The translations under genes were made by a program, and so were the position numbers. Under the pieces are notes generated by a model. It was not told the DNA's origin and ran no database searches. It saw nothing but the letters and a program-made list of their open reading frames with translations. Shown here piece by piece: positions 26,966 to 37,447 of a stretch of DNA of 48,842 nucleotides (position 1 is the first letter of the stretch; every line of letters starts with the position of its first letter). The DNA comes from Draconibacterium orientale (lineage in GTDB: Bacteria > Bacteroidota > Bacteroidia > Bacteroidales > JAADGE01). The stretch is from contig DYMH01000006.1 in assembly GCA_020721645.1 (NCBI GenBank), positions 1 through 48,842 on the forward strand, given 5' to 3'.

Positions 26966-27192
26966 TGAAAGGATAATAAAAATTCACTATGCGTTCTTTT
27001 TATTGTCGTTGAGATTATTTCTGCTGATTATCAAATTAATATCGTTAATGCAAAATCAATTTACATTTTTTTATTGGGAGCTATATCGTTTTCAATACTG
27101 TTTTCGGTTGCAAATATTTTTTTAAGTGCGTATTCAGTATAATGCGTGAAATAGCAGAGTGCTTTATATTTCTTAGCGACTGCATGCGTGTT

Positions 27193-27918
27193 TCATGTAA
27201 AAACACTTCTCAAAACTTCGAGCGATTTTAATTTCCCGCTTTTTTCGAGATGTAGATTATAGTATTCGATAAAAAAATCGAGGATTTCGTTGCGTTCGTA
27301 TGTCGATATTGAGAGTAAATGCGTGGAGTTGAGTAAGATATTGAAAAGCGAGTGAAGCAAGCGACTTTTTTCGGCATTTAAAAAATGAAGGTGTTGTGGT
27401 ATTCCGACAATAAATTTTCCTGAAATCATATCGAAAATTTGCCGTGAATCGGAATAGTTGTTTTCGGGAAAAAAACCTAAATGTCGGCAAAATTGAAGCA
27501 AAAAAATAATATGAAAATTAGCATACGATTCTTCCAACAAATCAAATATTTGTATCGACTTTTCGATAAAATTGAAACAGCGTGCATCGGCTTCGTTTTC
27601 TTTGAGTGCCCGGTCTATGATTTCGGCAAGAAAAAAGGCGATTGTTGTTTTTTGAATCGAATTGGGTAAGGAGTGTAAAGGCAGTGATACTGTGTATTCC
27701 TTTGCTTTTTGTAAACCAACTTCGGGCTTGTAATATGCTGTTAAATCGACAAGAAAGAGAGGTTGTAAAAGATTCGATTTCGATTTATTTTTCTTTGACC
27801 CGATTCCATAGATAAGATACGCTTGTTTCCCGAATTTTTCGGTGTATATGCGAACAATCATTGAATTATCGGCATATTTTTGTCGATACAGAACGATGCC
27901 TTTTGTTTGATGTAGCAT
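27193..27918 (-). CDS. recO: DNA repair protein RecO
   Basis: MLHQTKGIVLYRQKYADNSMIVRIYTEKFGKQAYLIYGI. Confidence 0.9.
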   Translation of the reverse strand: MLHQTKGIVLYRQKYADNSMIVRIYTEKFGKQAYLIYGIGSKKNKSKSNLLQPLFLVDLTAYYKPEVGLQKAKEYTVSLPLHSLPNSIQKTTIAFFLAEIIDRALKENEADARCFNFIEKSIQIFDLLEESYANFHIIFLLQFCRHLGFFPENNYSDSRQIFDMISGKFIVGIPQHLHFLNAEKSRLLHSLFNILLNSTHLLSISTYERNEILDFFIEYYNLHLEKSGKLKSLEVLRSVFT

Positions 27919-27920
27919 TT

Positions 27921-30248
27921 TTAATTCACAAAAAGTATTTTTGTAACCATGGCTTTTGTTCCATCGTTATTAGCACAAAATACGAGATATACGCCTGTAT
28001 TTACGCGGTTTCCTGTAAATGTGTTGCCGTTCCAAATTGCCTGTCCGCCGAGTGCCGTGGTTTCAAAGACTAAGTTTCCGGCAATATCCGTAATTTTCAC
28101 ATTGGCATCAGCCAAAAGACCTGTTATGGTGATAATTCCTGAATAGTCCGGGCGAACGGGATTGGGAAATGCGTAAATATTTCCGAAATTCTCGCCGCCT
28201 TCGGTCGCTTCGGCACGGAATGCTACCATGCCCTTATCAGTTCCAAAATAGACTTCTCCGCTTTCGGGGTCAATTTTAATATCAACGATTGAGTTTGAAG
28301 GCAGCAGGCTGTTGTCTTGGCTGAAATGATATATTTCGTTGCGTCCGTCCGGAGAAACAAGAAAAACACCGGAATTTGAAGTGCCTATCCATTTTCTGTT
28401 TGCCCCGTCAACGGCTATACATGTAACATTTTCGGTAAACAGAAGATATTGTTCGGTTGTATCGTTTCCAACGGCAGTGAGTTGAATCCGGTCGGCATAA
28501 AAATCGGTTTCCGAAAAAACATTTTCCGGATTGTGATACACAACAACACCTTGGTCTGTTCCTACCCATATATCTTCATCTTTATCTTCGGCAATGCAAT
28601 TAACAACTTGGGCGATGGAATTATCATTAGAAATTTTAGGATAAAAAAGGGAATATTCGTCATCGTCCGGATTTTCGGGTGTTGCTTTGCTGTTGAAAGC
28701 AAATATGCCGCCGCCTCTTTGTATCTGAACCCAAATATTTCCGCTCGAAGTGATGAGAATTTGTCCCGTGGGTTTAAGTGTGAGTATTCCTCCAAAATTA
28801 TACGACAGCCAATTTCCTTTGTTCGACAGTACAGAAATCGGATTGTTTACCGTGGCATTAGAAATCCATAAATTTTTATCTTTATCGTATTTAATGGAAG
28901 CAATGCGGATTGTTCCCGGATATGCTCCCATATATTGCAGCGAACTGTTGGTTTGTGTATAATGATTGATTAATTTGTTATTCTCGTACTCGAATAAACC
29001 GTCGCCCCATGCTCCCATAAAAAATTTATCGGAGTCGAATGGATTGGGATAAATAGAATAAACATCGTGCCAACATTCGGACGGAATAATTGACAGCGTA
29101 TTTATTTTATCATAAATAGAAATTTCCGGTTTTCTGACAAGCGGTACCAAAGCCGAGCTATATCCCCCGGGAGTTGAATAAATTTTCCCGTTTGCAACGG
29201 CTATTTGTCCGATATAGTTTGACAGCGGACCATCGGGTGAAAGATTGTCGAATGTTGTGCCCGAAAAATTGTAAGTAACCAATCCGAAACGTGTATCTCC
29301 GATTCTTAAAAGATTTTCGTTTTCTAAGTATGAATCATTAAGGGAAATCGAATTTACCAAAGTATCATCGAAAGCATATTGATGAATATCGGTTTTCAAA
29401 ATTTCATTTCCAAAGATTTTTATTGAGTTTTTATCGGTAACTATCAATTTCCCGAATTGTTCGGATATTGAAAGTATTGTGTACTGTTGTGTATCGAAAA
29501 GATTCCAATTTTCTCCTTGTATTTTCAAAATCTGTGTGTTTCCGTTTGAGGTTTTCTGCGAAAGATAGATTTTTTGGTCATCTGCAAAAACTGCTGTTAC
29601 CGGATTGTTGTAATTCGGAAATAATGTCATCTGTTGCCAATTGCGATAATCGGCAAGATTTGTATTTGTTTTTTCGGCTTTCAGCAATCCGATGTCGGTT
29701 GCGGCATAAAAATAGGTATTGTCCTGTGCAAAATCATAGACATTTACCAGTGTCGCATTGGAACCTATGTACCACGTATCGGAAAATTCCATATTTTCTG
29801 TATCGAAAACCACAATGCCGAATCCGCAGGATAAGTATGCAAAATTATTGAAAAATGTTATCTTGTTGATTTCTTTATTCCCATTGATTTGTTTTCGTTT
29901 GATGTCGGGAAAGTTATAAATTTTGTTATCTTTTATAATATCAATATTGGAATTTTTATAGGTTATAAACAAACAATTGGTTGAGTTGTTGTATCGGGCT
30001 GATTTTATTTCACTTTCTGTAAGACCTTGAATTTTGCCTAATTTTTCAATTTCGGAGGTCGATTTATCGAAAGTAAAAATTCCTAAGTCGCAGGCACAGT
30101 AGATAAGATTTCCGTTATCTGCCAATGAATGCACATTGTTGTACGAAAAATGGTCTCGCCATTGCCCAATTGCAAGTTGTGCTTTACTTTGCAATGATAA
30201 TATCAAGAGGGATAATATTGATATTGATAAAAGAATCACTCGATTCAT
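27921..30248 (-). CDS. porZ: PorZ-like T9SS beta-propeller protein
   Basis: Signal peptide then IGQWRDHFSYNNVHSLADNGNLIYCA; propeller repeats; C-terminal YAFPNPVRPDYSGIITITGL...GVYLV; next to recO. Confidence 0.7.
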   Translation of the reverse strand: MNRVILLSISILSLLILSLQSKAQLAIGQWRDHFSYNNVHSLADNGNLIYCACDLGIFTFDKSTSEIEKLGKIQGLTESEIKSARYNNSTNCLFITYKNSNIDIIKDNKIYNFPDIKRKQINGNKEINKITFFNNFAYLSCGFGIVVFDTENMEFSDTWYIGSNATLVNVYDFAQDNTYFYAATDIGLLKAEKTNTNLADYRNWQQMTLFPNYNNPVTAVFADDQKIYLSQKTSNGNTQILKIQGENWNLFDTQQYTILSISEQFGKLIVTDKNSIKIFGNEILKTDIHQYAFDDTLVNSISLNDSYLENENLLRIGDTRFGLVTYNFSGTTFDNLSPDGPLSNYIGQIAVANGKIYSTPGGYSSALVPLVRKPEISIYDKINTLSIIPSECWHDVYSIYPNPFDSDKFFMGAWGDGLFEYENNKLINHYTQTNSSLQYMGAYPGTIRIASIKYDKDKNLWISNATVNNPISVLSNKGNWLSYNFGGILTLKPTGQILITSSGNIWVQIQRGGGIFAFNSKATPENPDDDEYSLFYPKISNDNSIAQVVNCIAEDKDEDIWVGTDQGVVVYHNPENVFSETDFYADRIQLTAVGNDTTEQYLLFTENVTCIAVDGANRKWIGTSNSGVFLVSPDGRNEIYHFSQDNSLLPSNSIVDIKIDPESGEVYFGTDKGMVAFRAEATEGGENFGNIYAFPNPVRPDYSGIITITGLLADANVKITDIAGNLVFETTALGGQAIWNGNTFTGNRVNTGVYLVFCANNDGTKAMVTKILFVN

Positions 30249-30315
30249 AATTTGTATTTTTTTAGCGGGATAAATGAAATATAAAAAGAAACGGGAAAAA
30301 AACGGAGTTCGTATT

Positions 30316-30909
30316 TTATTTGATATTTTTTAGAAAATCGACTAATTTACCTACCGCAATACCGCGATGACTGATAGCATTTTTAAGTTCCGATGACATT
30401 TGTGCGTAGGAAACCGTGTATCCTTCGGGAATAAAGACCGGGTCGTATCCAAATCCAGATTGTCCGTTGCGATTTTCGGCAATTGTTCCGTTTACAATAC
30501 CTTCAAAAAAATATTCTTTCCCATTTAATATCAATGAGATAACTGTCTTGAAACGTGCTTTTCTGTTTGTTTGTCCTTGCATTTTGGACATTACTTTGAG
30601 CAAATTGTCCTCAAACGAAACATTTTTTCCGGCATACCGAGCCGAATAAACTCCGGGTTCGCCGTTCAATGCTTCAATTTCCAAACCTGTATCATCGGCA
30701 AAACAATCGTATCCGTAATTGTTTTTCAGGTAATGAGATTTTTGCGAGGCATTGCCTTCAATTGTGGGGCAGGTTTCCGGAATTTCTTCGCGACAATTAA
30801 TGTCTTCGGTACTGAGTATTTCAAAGTTGCTGCCAAGTATTTCTCGAACTTCACGCAGCTTGTGTAAATTATTTGTTGCAAAGACTAATTTCATCGTTTT
30901 TTTTAGCAA
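30316..30909 (-). CDS. rdgB: XTP/dITP diphosphatase
   Basis: MKLVFATNNLHKLREVREIL...FADDTGLEIEALNGEPGVYSARYAG...GFGYDPVFIPEG. Confidence 0.95.
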   Translation of the reverse strand: MLKKTMKLVFATNNLHKLREVREILGSNFEILSTEDINCREEIPETCPTIEGNASQKSHYLKNNYGYDCFADDTGLEIEALNGEPGVYSARYAGKNVSFEDNLLKVMSKMQGQTNRKARFKTVISLILNGKEYFFEGIVNGTIAENRNGQSGFGYDPVFIPEGYTVSYAQMSSELKNAISHRGIAVGKLVDFLKNIK

Positions 30910-31047
30910 ATGTACTTTTTCAATGTTTGATAAAAAATAATTTTCACTTTTTTTAAAAAAAATGGCAATGGTTGGGTGTTATTTTTTATCGAACGGTATA
31001 AAAATCAATTAAATTTGAGAGTAAAATCTTGTCTGTTTTCACATTGT

Positions 31048-32190
31048 TTATTCAGTCTTTTGTCCGGGATTTTGTAAGAGAAAATAAAGAAAAAAAGGAA
31101 TGCAGAGAATGAAATACGAAATGTCGGCTTTATTTCCAAAATATGCCGATTGAAATCCATAAAAATAAATTTCCCAAATAAAATATACCGAAATGGTAAA
31201 AAACAGAGATATGCCGCTGTAAAAATAGACATCTTGGGTGTTCCGAATAAAAAAATATAAGCCCAAACTAGCAAAAATACAAAAGACAGAAAGCCATGCC
31301 GGCATAAGATACGATGATTGAATGACGAAAGGATTCAATAATAAAAAATCCGAAAAGTGATTCACGATGAAGGGCAAAAAAGTGAGAGCGAAAGTCGTAA
31401 TTACAATAAGTGCTAATGTTAATATTTTGTGAAATTTGATTTTTTTATTTTTAATTAAGTAAAGCATAAGAATTGAATAGGGTATAACAAATACATTTCG
31501 TGTCGAAAGTAAAAGCCCGATAATAAGCCCGTTTATAAAAAGATGCTTAAAATTATTGTCAGTATTGGATTTTAAAAAATAAAAAATTGAAAACAAAACA
31601 AGGCTGCTGTTAGTGAAAATATTACTTCGCGTAACAACTTCCCATAAGTAAAATGCAGAAATAAGCAGCAAGAACAGCATTAAAGTACGGGTTCTTACAA
31701 ACTCTTTTGAATAATATAAGATGAAATAGAAAACAAGCAAACCTATTAATGAAAAATATCCTAAATCACCGACAAAATAGAAAGGCAATGCCAAAATAAA
31801 ATAAAACGGCATGGGACCCGGGTGATTTCCCATGTGAGATTTGGCAAAATAGGCATATTTCCTCTCAAAAAAATTATCCCAAAACGATGAAATAACACTC
31901 CACCTGTCCACATTCAATTGTTCTTGAGGAAGAAAATGAAAAACAAGAACAGAAAAACCAATAAAACCCAGAAGCATTATCGGATTAGAAATTTTTAAGA
32001 GCCGTTCATTTTTGAAATTGAATATTAGAGTTTGTTTTCGCCAAATCAGATAATAAATGCCCAAAATCCCAAGAGCTAAAAAGACGAAAAACGGTGTTAG
32101 GCGAATACCATATTTTATCAAAAAAAGAAAATTAATAAACAGGATAAAAAAAAATGAAATTTGAGTTTTACTTATGTTAAATAATTTCAT
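31048..32190 (-). CDS. Polytopic membrane protein (GT-C-like?)
   Basis: Many hydrophobic segments; HMGNHPGPMPFYFILALPFYFVGDLGYF loop. Confidence 0.55.
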   Translation of the reverse strand: MKLFNISKTQISFFFILFINFLFLIKYGIRLTPFFVFLALGILGIYYLIWRKQTLIFNFKNERLLKISNPIMLLGFIGFSVLVFHFLPQEQLNVDRWSVISSFWDNFFERKYAYFAKSHMGNHPGPMPFYFILALPFYFVGDLGYFSLIGLLVFYFILYYSKEFVRTRTLMLFLLLISAFYLWEVVTRSNIFTNSSLVLFSIFYFLKSNTDNNFKHLFINGLIIGLLLSTRNVFVIPYSILMLYLIKNKKIKFHKILTLALIVITTFALTFLPFIVNHFSDFLLLNPFVIQSSYLMPAWLSVFCIFASLGLYFFIRNTQDVYFYSGISLFFTISVYFIWEIYFYGFQSAYFGNKADISYFILCIPFFLYFLLQNPGQKTE

Positions 32191-32395
32191 GTTACAATTA
32201 TTTTAGAAATGAAGAATCACAAAATCGGTCGAAAACTCAAAATTATGAATAATATTTACATTTTAAGATATAAGTTTTCTATAAATTCATTTATATCTAC
32301 ATAAGGAATGCAGACGATAAATATTTGAAACCACAAATTACATATCAATCCCGGTACAAAATTTGAATTATATATGAAATAAAATAATCTCTATC

Positions 32396-32866
32396 ATGTC
32401 AGTAAAAATTATACAACTCAAAAATTTCTTCTTTTTAATCTCATTTTTTCTTGTTTTTGCCCAAAACAAAGCCTTTTCGCAATCAATTATTATCCCCGAG
32501 AAAGTACAATGGCGTGCCGATCGTACCGAAGTATCGCTTAAAACCGGTTTTGATGTAGGTATCGATGCCCCAAAATCATTGACATTGGAATTGATATTCA
32601 GTAACGAGCTGTTAAAAGAAATTCCAAAAGATAAATTATCGTTTGAGTTTCGCTGGTTTCATTATTATTCCACACGAAAAGATTTTATGGATTCATACAC
32701 AATACCTTATGACAAGGATAAGCCTGAAACCGGCAATTTTTTTTCCATTTCATCGACACGTAAAAACATTACTCGAGGTTGGTGGGAAGTGCAGGTTATT
32801 TCCAAACTCGATGAAAAAGAAGTTCAATACAAGGAACTAAAAAAATTTCAAATATATATTAAGTAA
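32396..32866 (+). CDS. Hypothetical secreted protein
   Basis: Signal-peptide-like N-terminus (FFFLISFFLVFAQNKAFSQ), 156 aa. Confidence 0.6.
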   Translation: MSVKIIQLKNFFFLISFFLVFAQNKAFSQSIIIPEKVQWRADRTEVSLKTGFDVGIDAPKSLTLELIFSNELLKEIPKDKLSFEFRWFHYYSTRKDFMDSYTIPYDKDKPETGNFFSISSTRKNITRGWWEVQVISKLDEKEVQYKELKKFQIYIK

Positions 32867-33063
32867 TGGTTAATTATTAATTGTTAATGAAATAATGATT
32901 TGATTTTGATAAGAATACGGACATTATAATATACAAATAAATCTGTCCGATTACTTAAATAGACATTATCAAACTCAAAATAAATAAGTTACAATTTTAG
33001 TTTTAATCAGTTTAGTAAAACAAATAATTGAGTAATGAGGTCATAATTTGAAAGATTGAAAAA

Positions 33064-33090
33064 AAAAATCCGGGTTTTACTCGGATTTTT
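33064..33090. terminator. Hairpin AAAAATCCG/CGGATTTTT
   Basis: 9-bp stem, 9-nt loop, flanked by A/T tracts. Confidence 0.6.
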
Positions 33091-33135
33091 AATTTATATT
33101 TAGCAGATTTGTAAAGCGATAGAAAAAAGACAAAA

Positions 33136-34263
33136 ATGGAAAATATAAGTTATGTTGATGAAGTTGTGAATACTTCCGGATTGCTCAATAATGCTGTGGA
33201 ACATGCCGAACTACTGCTTAGTTACGCAACCGAACACGGTTTGGAAATAGACCGAGAGTGGGTTTCGTCTATCATCGAATCCAAACGGTTGAAAGAAAAT
33301 AAACATTGGACTGTTGATTCGGAAATAAAATTTTGGATGGCTTATAAATCGCTTTCAAAAACCGTGCAGCCGGTTTCGGTCGAAAGTTTATTAGCAACCG
33401 AACGTGAAATTGTTGTTCATCCCAATTTTTTTCAACGCCTCCTGAAAATAAAATCACGCCTGTCGTTTTCCCGGCGTTCGGTTCGTTATTATATTTTGAC
33501 AGCTGCCGCATTTATGACAGCATTGCTTTTTATTCAAATATTTTCGCTCAAAGGCACAACTTTGCTGAACAATATCCAAATAAATTCTGCCCGAATTGAT
33601 GAAATTACCCTTCGCGACGGCGAACTTCGATTGCTTTTAAATGCTGATGCAACCAACCAGAGTGCAACACAGGAACGCTATCGCCTGGAAAGCGAAAAAA
33701 GCCAGCTCGACCAAGAAATAAGAGGAAGTATCGAACTTTTGGAACCTTGGGTTAAAACGCTTCGACGTTTTGCTTTTTTAAGTCCCAAAGTCGATAATGC
33801 AACGGAAAAATCCACTCAGGTTAAGGCATCTTCCGCAATTACGGACTCCGGACCGCCGCCAATTCCTTCGGGCGAAAATATTGCCGAAATGGATATGAAC
33901 ACCCAAATCGGAATTATTCAGGAAGCTCAAAATTTCACTCAAATCATTCAACTCTACCTTTTGCCTTTACTTTATGGACTTATCGGCGGTTTTGTTTTTG
34001 TGCTGAGAAGTTTAACCAATGATATTAAAAATTTGGTTTTTTCGCATTATTCCGATATCAAATATTCGCTTCGAATAATACTTGGAGCATTGGCAGGTTT
34101 AATTGTTGGATTGCTTTGGGGTGATATCGAAAATCAACAAATCAGTTTTCTCAAATCCTTATCAAATTCCGGTTTTGCGTTTATTGCCGGTTACGGTGTC
34201 GAATATTTATTCGATGGAATCGACAGATTGGTGGGGTCAATCGGTAAAAAGAAAAGTGAATAA
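33136..34263 (+). CDS. Hypothetical membrane protein with coiled coil
   Basis: 375 aa, about four TM segments (ILTAAAFMTALLFIQIF; YLLPLLYGLIGGFVFVL; IILGALAGLIVGLLWG; GFAFIAGYGVEYLF). Confidence 0.65.
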   Translation: MENISYVDEVVNTSGLLNNAVEHAELLLSYATEHGLEIDREWVSSIIESKRLKENKHWTVDSEIKFWMAYKSLSKTVQPVSVESLLATEREIVVHPNFFQRLLKIKSRLSFSRRSVRYYILTAAAFMTALLFIQIFSLKGTTLLNNIQINSARIDEITLRDGELRLLLNADATNQSATQERYRLESEKSQLDQEIRGSIELLEPWVKTLRRFAFLSPKVDNATEKSTQVKASSAITDSGPPPIPSGENIAEMDMNTQIGIIQEAQNFTQIIQLYLLPLLYGLIGGFVFVLRSLTNDIKNLVFSHYSDIKYSLRIILGALAGLIVGLLWGDIENQQISFLKSLSNSGFAFIAGYGVEYLFDGIDRLVGSIGKKKSE

Positions 34264-34268
34264 AAAAA

Positions 34269-34293
34269 AGCAGTCATTCGACTGCTTTTTTTT
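34269..34293. terminator. Bidirectional intrinsic terminator
   Basis: A-tract, AGCAGTC-ATTC-GACTGCT, T-tract between convergent genes. Confidence 0.85.
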
Positions 34294-35341
34294 ATAATAT
34301 CAGCATGGCATCGCCATAAGTACCAAAACGATATTTCTCTTTGATAGCCACATCATAAGCTTTCATCAAAAAATCAAAACCTGCAAAAGCGGCAGCTGTC
34401 ATTAAAGGTGTGGAAAGCGGAATGTGGAAATTGGTAATAATGCGTGTGGGCACTTTAAAATCGTAGGGCGGAAAGATAAATTTATTAGTCCAACCTTCAT
34501 ATTCAGTCAAAAGACCCTGTGGTGAAACACAACTTTCAAGCGTCCTCAAAACGGTGGTTCCCACGGCACAGATATGTTTTTTTGCTTCTTTTGCGGCGTT
34601 TACAATATTAACTGTTTTTCCGATGATTTGAATTTGTTCGGAATCCATTTTATGTTTAGTTAAATCTTCCACATCAACGCTTCTGAAATTCCCAAGCCCC
34701 ACGTGAAGTGTAACTTCGGCTATTTTAACCCCTTTAATTTCGAGGCGTTTAATCAGATGTTTACTGAAATGTAAACCGGCAGTGGGAGCGGCAACAGCAC
34801 CTTCAACTTTGGCAAAAATGGTTTGATACCGTTCTTTGTCATCGGCTACAACTTCTCTATTTATAAACTTGGGCAAAGGCGTTTCACCTAACGAATCCAA
34901 AGTATTTTTAAATTCATCGTAATCGCCGTCGAATAAAAATCGGAGAGTTCTGCCTCTCGATGTTGTATTATCAATCACTTCGGCAACAAGGGTTTCGTTT
35001 TCGCCAAAAAATAGTTTATTTCCGATTCTGATTTTACGTGCCGGGTCCACCAATACGTCCCACAGGCGTTGTTCTCGGTTCAATTCGCGAAGTAAAAAAA
35101 CTTCAATTTGTGCCCCTGTTTTTTCTTTATAACCAAACAGGCGGGCTGGGAAAACTTTTGTATTGTTGAAAACAAAAACATCGTTTTCGCCAAAATAGTC
35201 GATAACATCTTTAAAGATTCGATGTTCAATTTTTTGTGTTTTTCGGTCGATAACCAGCAAACGGGATTCGTCTCTGTTTGGCACCGGATATTTTGCAATC
35301 AACTCTTTGGGAAGTTGATAATCGAATTTTGAAAGCTTCAT
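34292..35341 (-). CDS. queA: S-adenosylmethionine:tRNA ribosyltransferase-isomerase
   Basis: [51 protein letters not shown]. Confidence 0.95.
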   Translation of the reverse strand: MKLSKFDYQLPKELIAKYPVPNRDESRLLVIDRKTQKIEHRIFKDVIDYFGENDVFVFNNTKVFPARLFGYKEKTGAQIEVFLLRELNREQRLWDVLVDPARKIRIGNKLFFGENETLVAEVIDNTTSRGRTLRFLFDGDYDEFKNTLDSLGETPLPKFINREVVADDKERYQTIFAKVEGAVAAPTAGLHFSKHLIKRLEIKGVKIAEVTLHVGLGNFRSVDVEDLTKHKMDSEQIQIIGKTVNIVNAAKEAKKHICAVGTTVLRTLESCVSPQGLLTEYEGWTNKFIFPPYDFKVPTRIITNFHIPLSTPLMTAAAFAGFDFLMKAYDVAIKEKYRFGTYGDAMLIL

Positions 35342-35411
35342 GAAGTCGATTTATAATTTAGAGAAATGTATCAAAATGTAACGTATTTTGAAATTAAAAT
35401 AGTGTGCTAAG

Positions 35412-36140
35412 TTACATCTTTTTTACAAATTCGGGAAGAGTAATTGCATCTGAGAGTAAAAAAAATCCGATTCTCGTGCGGATTAAACCCGATAAATGAG
35501 CCCCACTGTTGAGTTGCTTGCCAAAATCATAAGCCAAACTTCGGATATAAGTTCCCTTGCTGCATACAATTCGTACTTTTGCGGTGTTTTCTGAAAATGA
35601 AATCAGTTCGGCTTCTTTGATGTCGATAATGGCTGTTTTCATTTTTAGGGGTTTTCCTATACGTGCACTCTCATATGCACGCTTTCCGTCAATTTTTTTC
35701 GCCGAAAATACGGGCGGGGTTTGCGCTTGTACTCCGATAATTTTTTTGAGATTTTCTTCAATCAATTCTTTTGTGATGTGCTTTGTTTCGTAACGACAAT
35801 CAATGGGGGTTTCTAAATCGAACGAAGGTGTGGTGGCTCCGAAAGTAATATCTGCAATGTATTCTTTTTCTTGTGCCGAATAGTTATCAATTTTTTTTGT
35901 TTTTCGTCCGGTGCACAGTATAATTAATCCGGTTGCAAGAGGGTCAAGGGTTCCGGCGTGTCCTACTTTCAGTTTTTTTAATTTTAAATGCTGTGTCAGC
36001 ATTTTTCTTATTTTATTCACTACATCGAACGAAGTCCATTCTATTTCTTTATTGATGAGAATTATTTCGCCGTCTTCGTAATTTTTGAGGTTCTCTTGTT
36101 TTTCGTCCATTTTTTGTCTTTTCAGTTTTCTATACAACAC
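35412..36140 (-). CDS. truB: tRNA pseudouridine synthase B
   Basis: [40 protein letters not shown]. Confidence 0.95.
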   Translation of the reverse strand: MLYRKLKRQKMDEKQENLKNYEDGEIILINKEIEWTSFDVVNKIRKMLTQHLKLKKLKVGHAGTLDPLATGLIILCTGRKTKKIDNYSAQEKEYIADITFGATTPSFDLETPIDCRYETKHITKELIEENLKKIIGVQAQTPPVFSAKKIDGKRAYESARIGKPLKMKTAIIDIKEAELISFSENTAKVRIVCSKGTYIRSLAYDFGKQLNSGAHLSGLIRTRIGFFLLSDAITLPEFVKKM

Positions 36141-36909
36141 TCAAATCAATACCCAAAGCCAAGAGTATCAGGATAATAGAGCCAACAATTATGCGATAAT
36201 AACCGAAGAGTCGAAAACCGTTTTTTGAAAGAAAACGAATAAAGGTTTTTATTGCGAAAGCTGCGACTATGAATGCGATGATGTTTCCAAAGAGTAAAAT
36301 TCCGATTTTATCGTTGGTTATGCTGTGATAATTTTTCAGAAGTTTGTATGCTGCGGCTGCCGCCATTGTGGGAACTGCAAGAAAAAACGAAAACTCGGCG
36401 GCGTTTTTTCGATTTAATTTTTGAGCCATACCGCCTATGATGGTTGCCGCCGAACGAGATACGCCGGGTATCATGGCTATGACTTGAAAGAAACCGATAA
36501 CCAATGCTTTTCGCGGACTGATTTCTTGATTTTCATCAATTTTAACAAACCATTTATCGACAAAAATCAATATAATTCCGCCTACAACCAATGAAATGGC
36601 AACTACGGTAACATTTTCGAGCAAGGCATCGATATAATCGCCTAATAAAAAACCGATTATGGCTGCGGGTATGAATGCCACAAAGAGTTTGAAATAAAAA
36701 TTCACCGACTGTACAAAGCGTTTCCAATACAAAACAACCACCGAAAGAATAGCTCCAAATTGAATATTAACAATGAAGGCTTTCACAAAGTCGTCATCGG
36801 CTATACCAAGAATTTTTTCGGTAATTATCATGTGTCCGGTCGAAGATATGGGCAAAAATTCGGTTATTCCTTCGACAATGGCAATAATAAAGGCTTGAAG
36901 AAAACTCAT
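36130..36909 (-). CDS. uppP: Undecaprenyl-diphosphatase
   Basis: [30 protein letters not shown]. Confidence 0.95.
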   Translation of the reverse strand: MSFLQAFIIAIVEGITEFLPISSTGHMIITEKILGIADDDFVKAFIVNIQFGAILSVVVLYWKRFVQSVNFYFKLFVAFIPAAIIGFLLGDYIDALLENVTVVAISLVVGGIILIFVDKWFVKIDENQEISPRKALVIGFFQVIAMIPGVSRSAATIIGGMAQKLNRKNAAEFSFFLAVPTMAAAAAYKLLKNYHSITNDKIGILLFGNIIAFIVAAFAIKTFIRFLSKNGFRLFGYYRIIVGSIILILLALGIDLSVV

Positions 36910-37160
36910 GCTTGTGGCTCTTGGTTTTTTGGTTTTTTCATAATTGCATAGATTTCAAAAATAAAACCTGCTAAAATGATAATGGGTGCCAAGGTGATGC
37001 GACGAAAACTGAACATTTCTTCGCTGAAAACATTCGGGTCTTTTGTTTCGCCGCCCGAAAGCAATAGCAGTCCGATAATGACTACCGCAAAACCGATTGC
37101 CATTAAAATGTAATTTTCTTTGGATAAGGCAAAACCAAATTTTTGAGAATCTTGACTCAT
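36906..37160 (-). CDS. DUF3098-type small membrane protein
   Basis: [28 protein letters not shown]...[17 protein letters not shown]. Confidence 0.8.
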   Translation of the reverse strand: MSQDSQKFGFALSKENYILMAIGFAVVIIGLLLLSGGETKDPNVFSEEMFSFRRITLAPIIILAGFIFEIYAIMKKPKNQEPQA

Positions 37161-37447
37161 AAGTATCGTATTTTTAATTAGCTTGTTAAAAAATTATAAT
37201 GAGGGATATAAAAAAATAGTGTTTCTTATTATTTAAGCTCTGTTATTAATCAATAGTTCTGTAAAATTTGAAAATTATTTATTTTCAATGATTTATCTAA
37301 TAAATATCAGTTTTTGTATTCTGTTGATTATTACGTGCAAATGGTTTTTGGCGAAGTATTGATTCATTGAATTTTAATAAATGATTATCTTTTTGAAATT
37401 AAAAACAATCAGCATATCAGCACATCAAAAAAATAAACTAATTAAAG

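Noticed and set aside
1-27000. Ordinary IS/transposon insertion as explanation for gene fragments
   Set aside because: No transposase ORF recognised in the window; fragments begin at start codons and modules lack shared terminal inverted repeats. The 23899-24174 element is the only IR-bounded candidate.
1-27000. Diversity-generating retroelement
   Set aside because: No reverse transcriptase ORF and no TR/VR-type adenine-specific variation seen.
29468-29851. Plus-strand ORFs (also 42003-42263, 45541-45864 and many others)
   Set aside because: Antisense shadow ORFs within well-supported minus-strand genes (PorZ, murF-alr, Lpd-like); no recognisable protein features.
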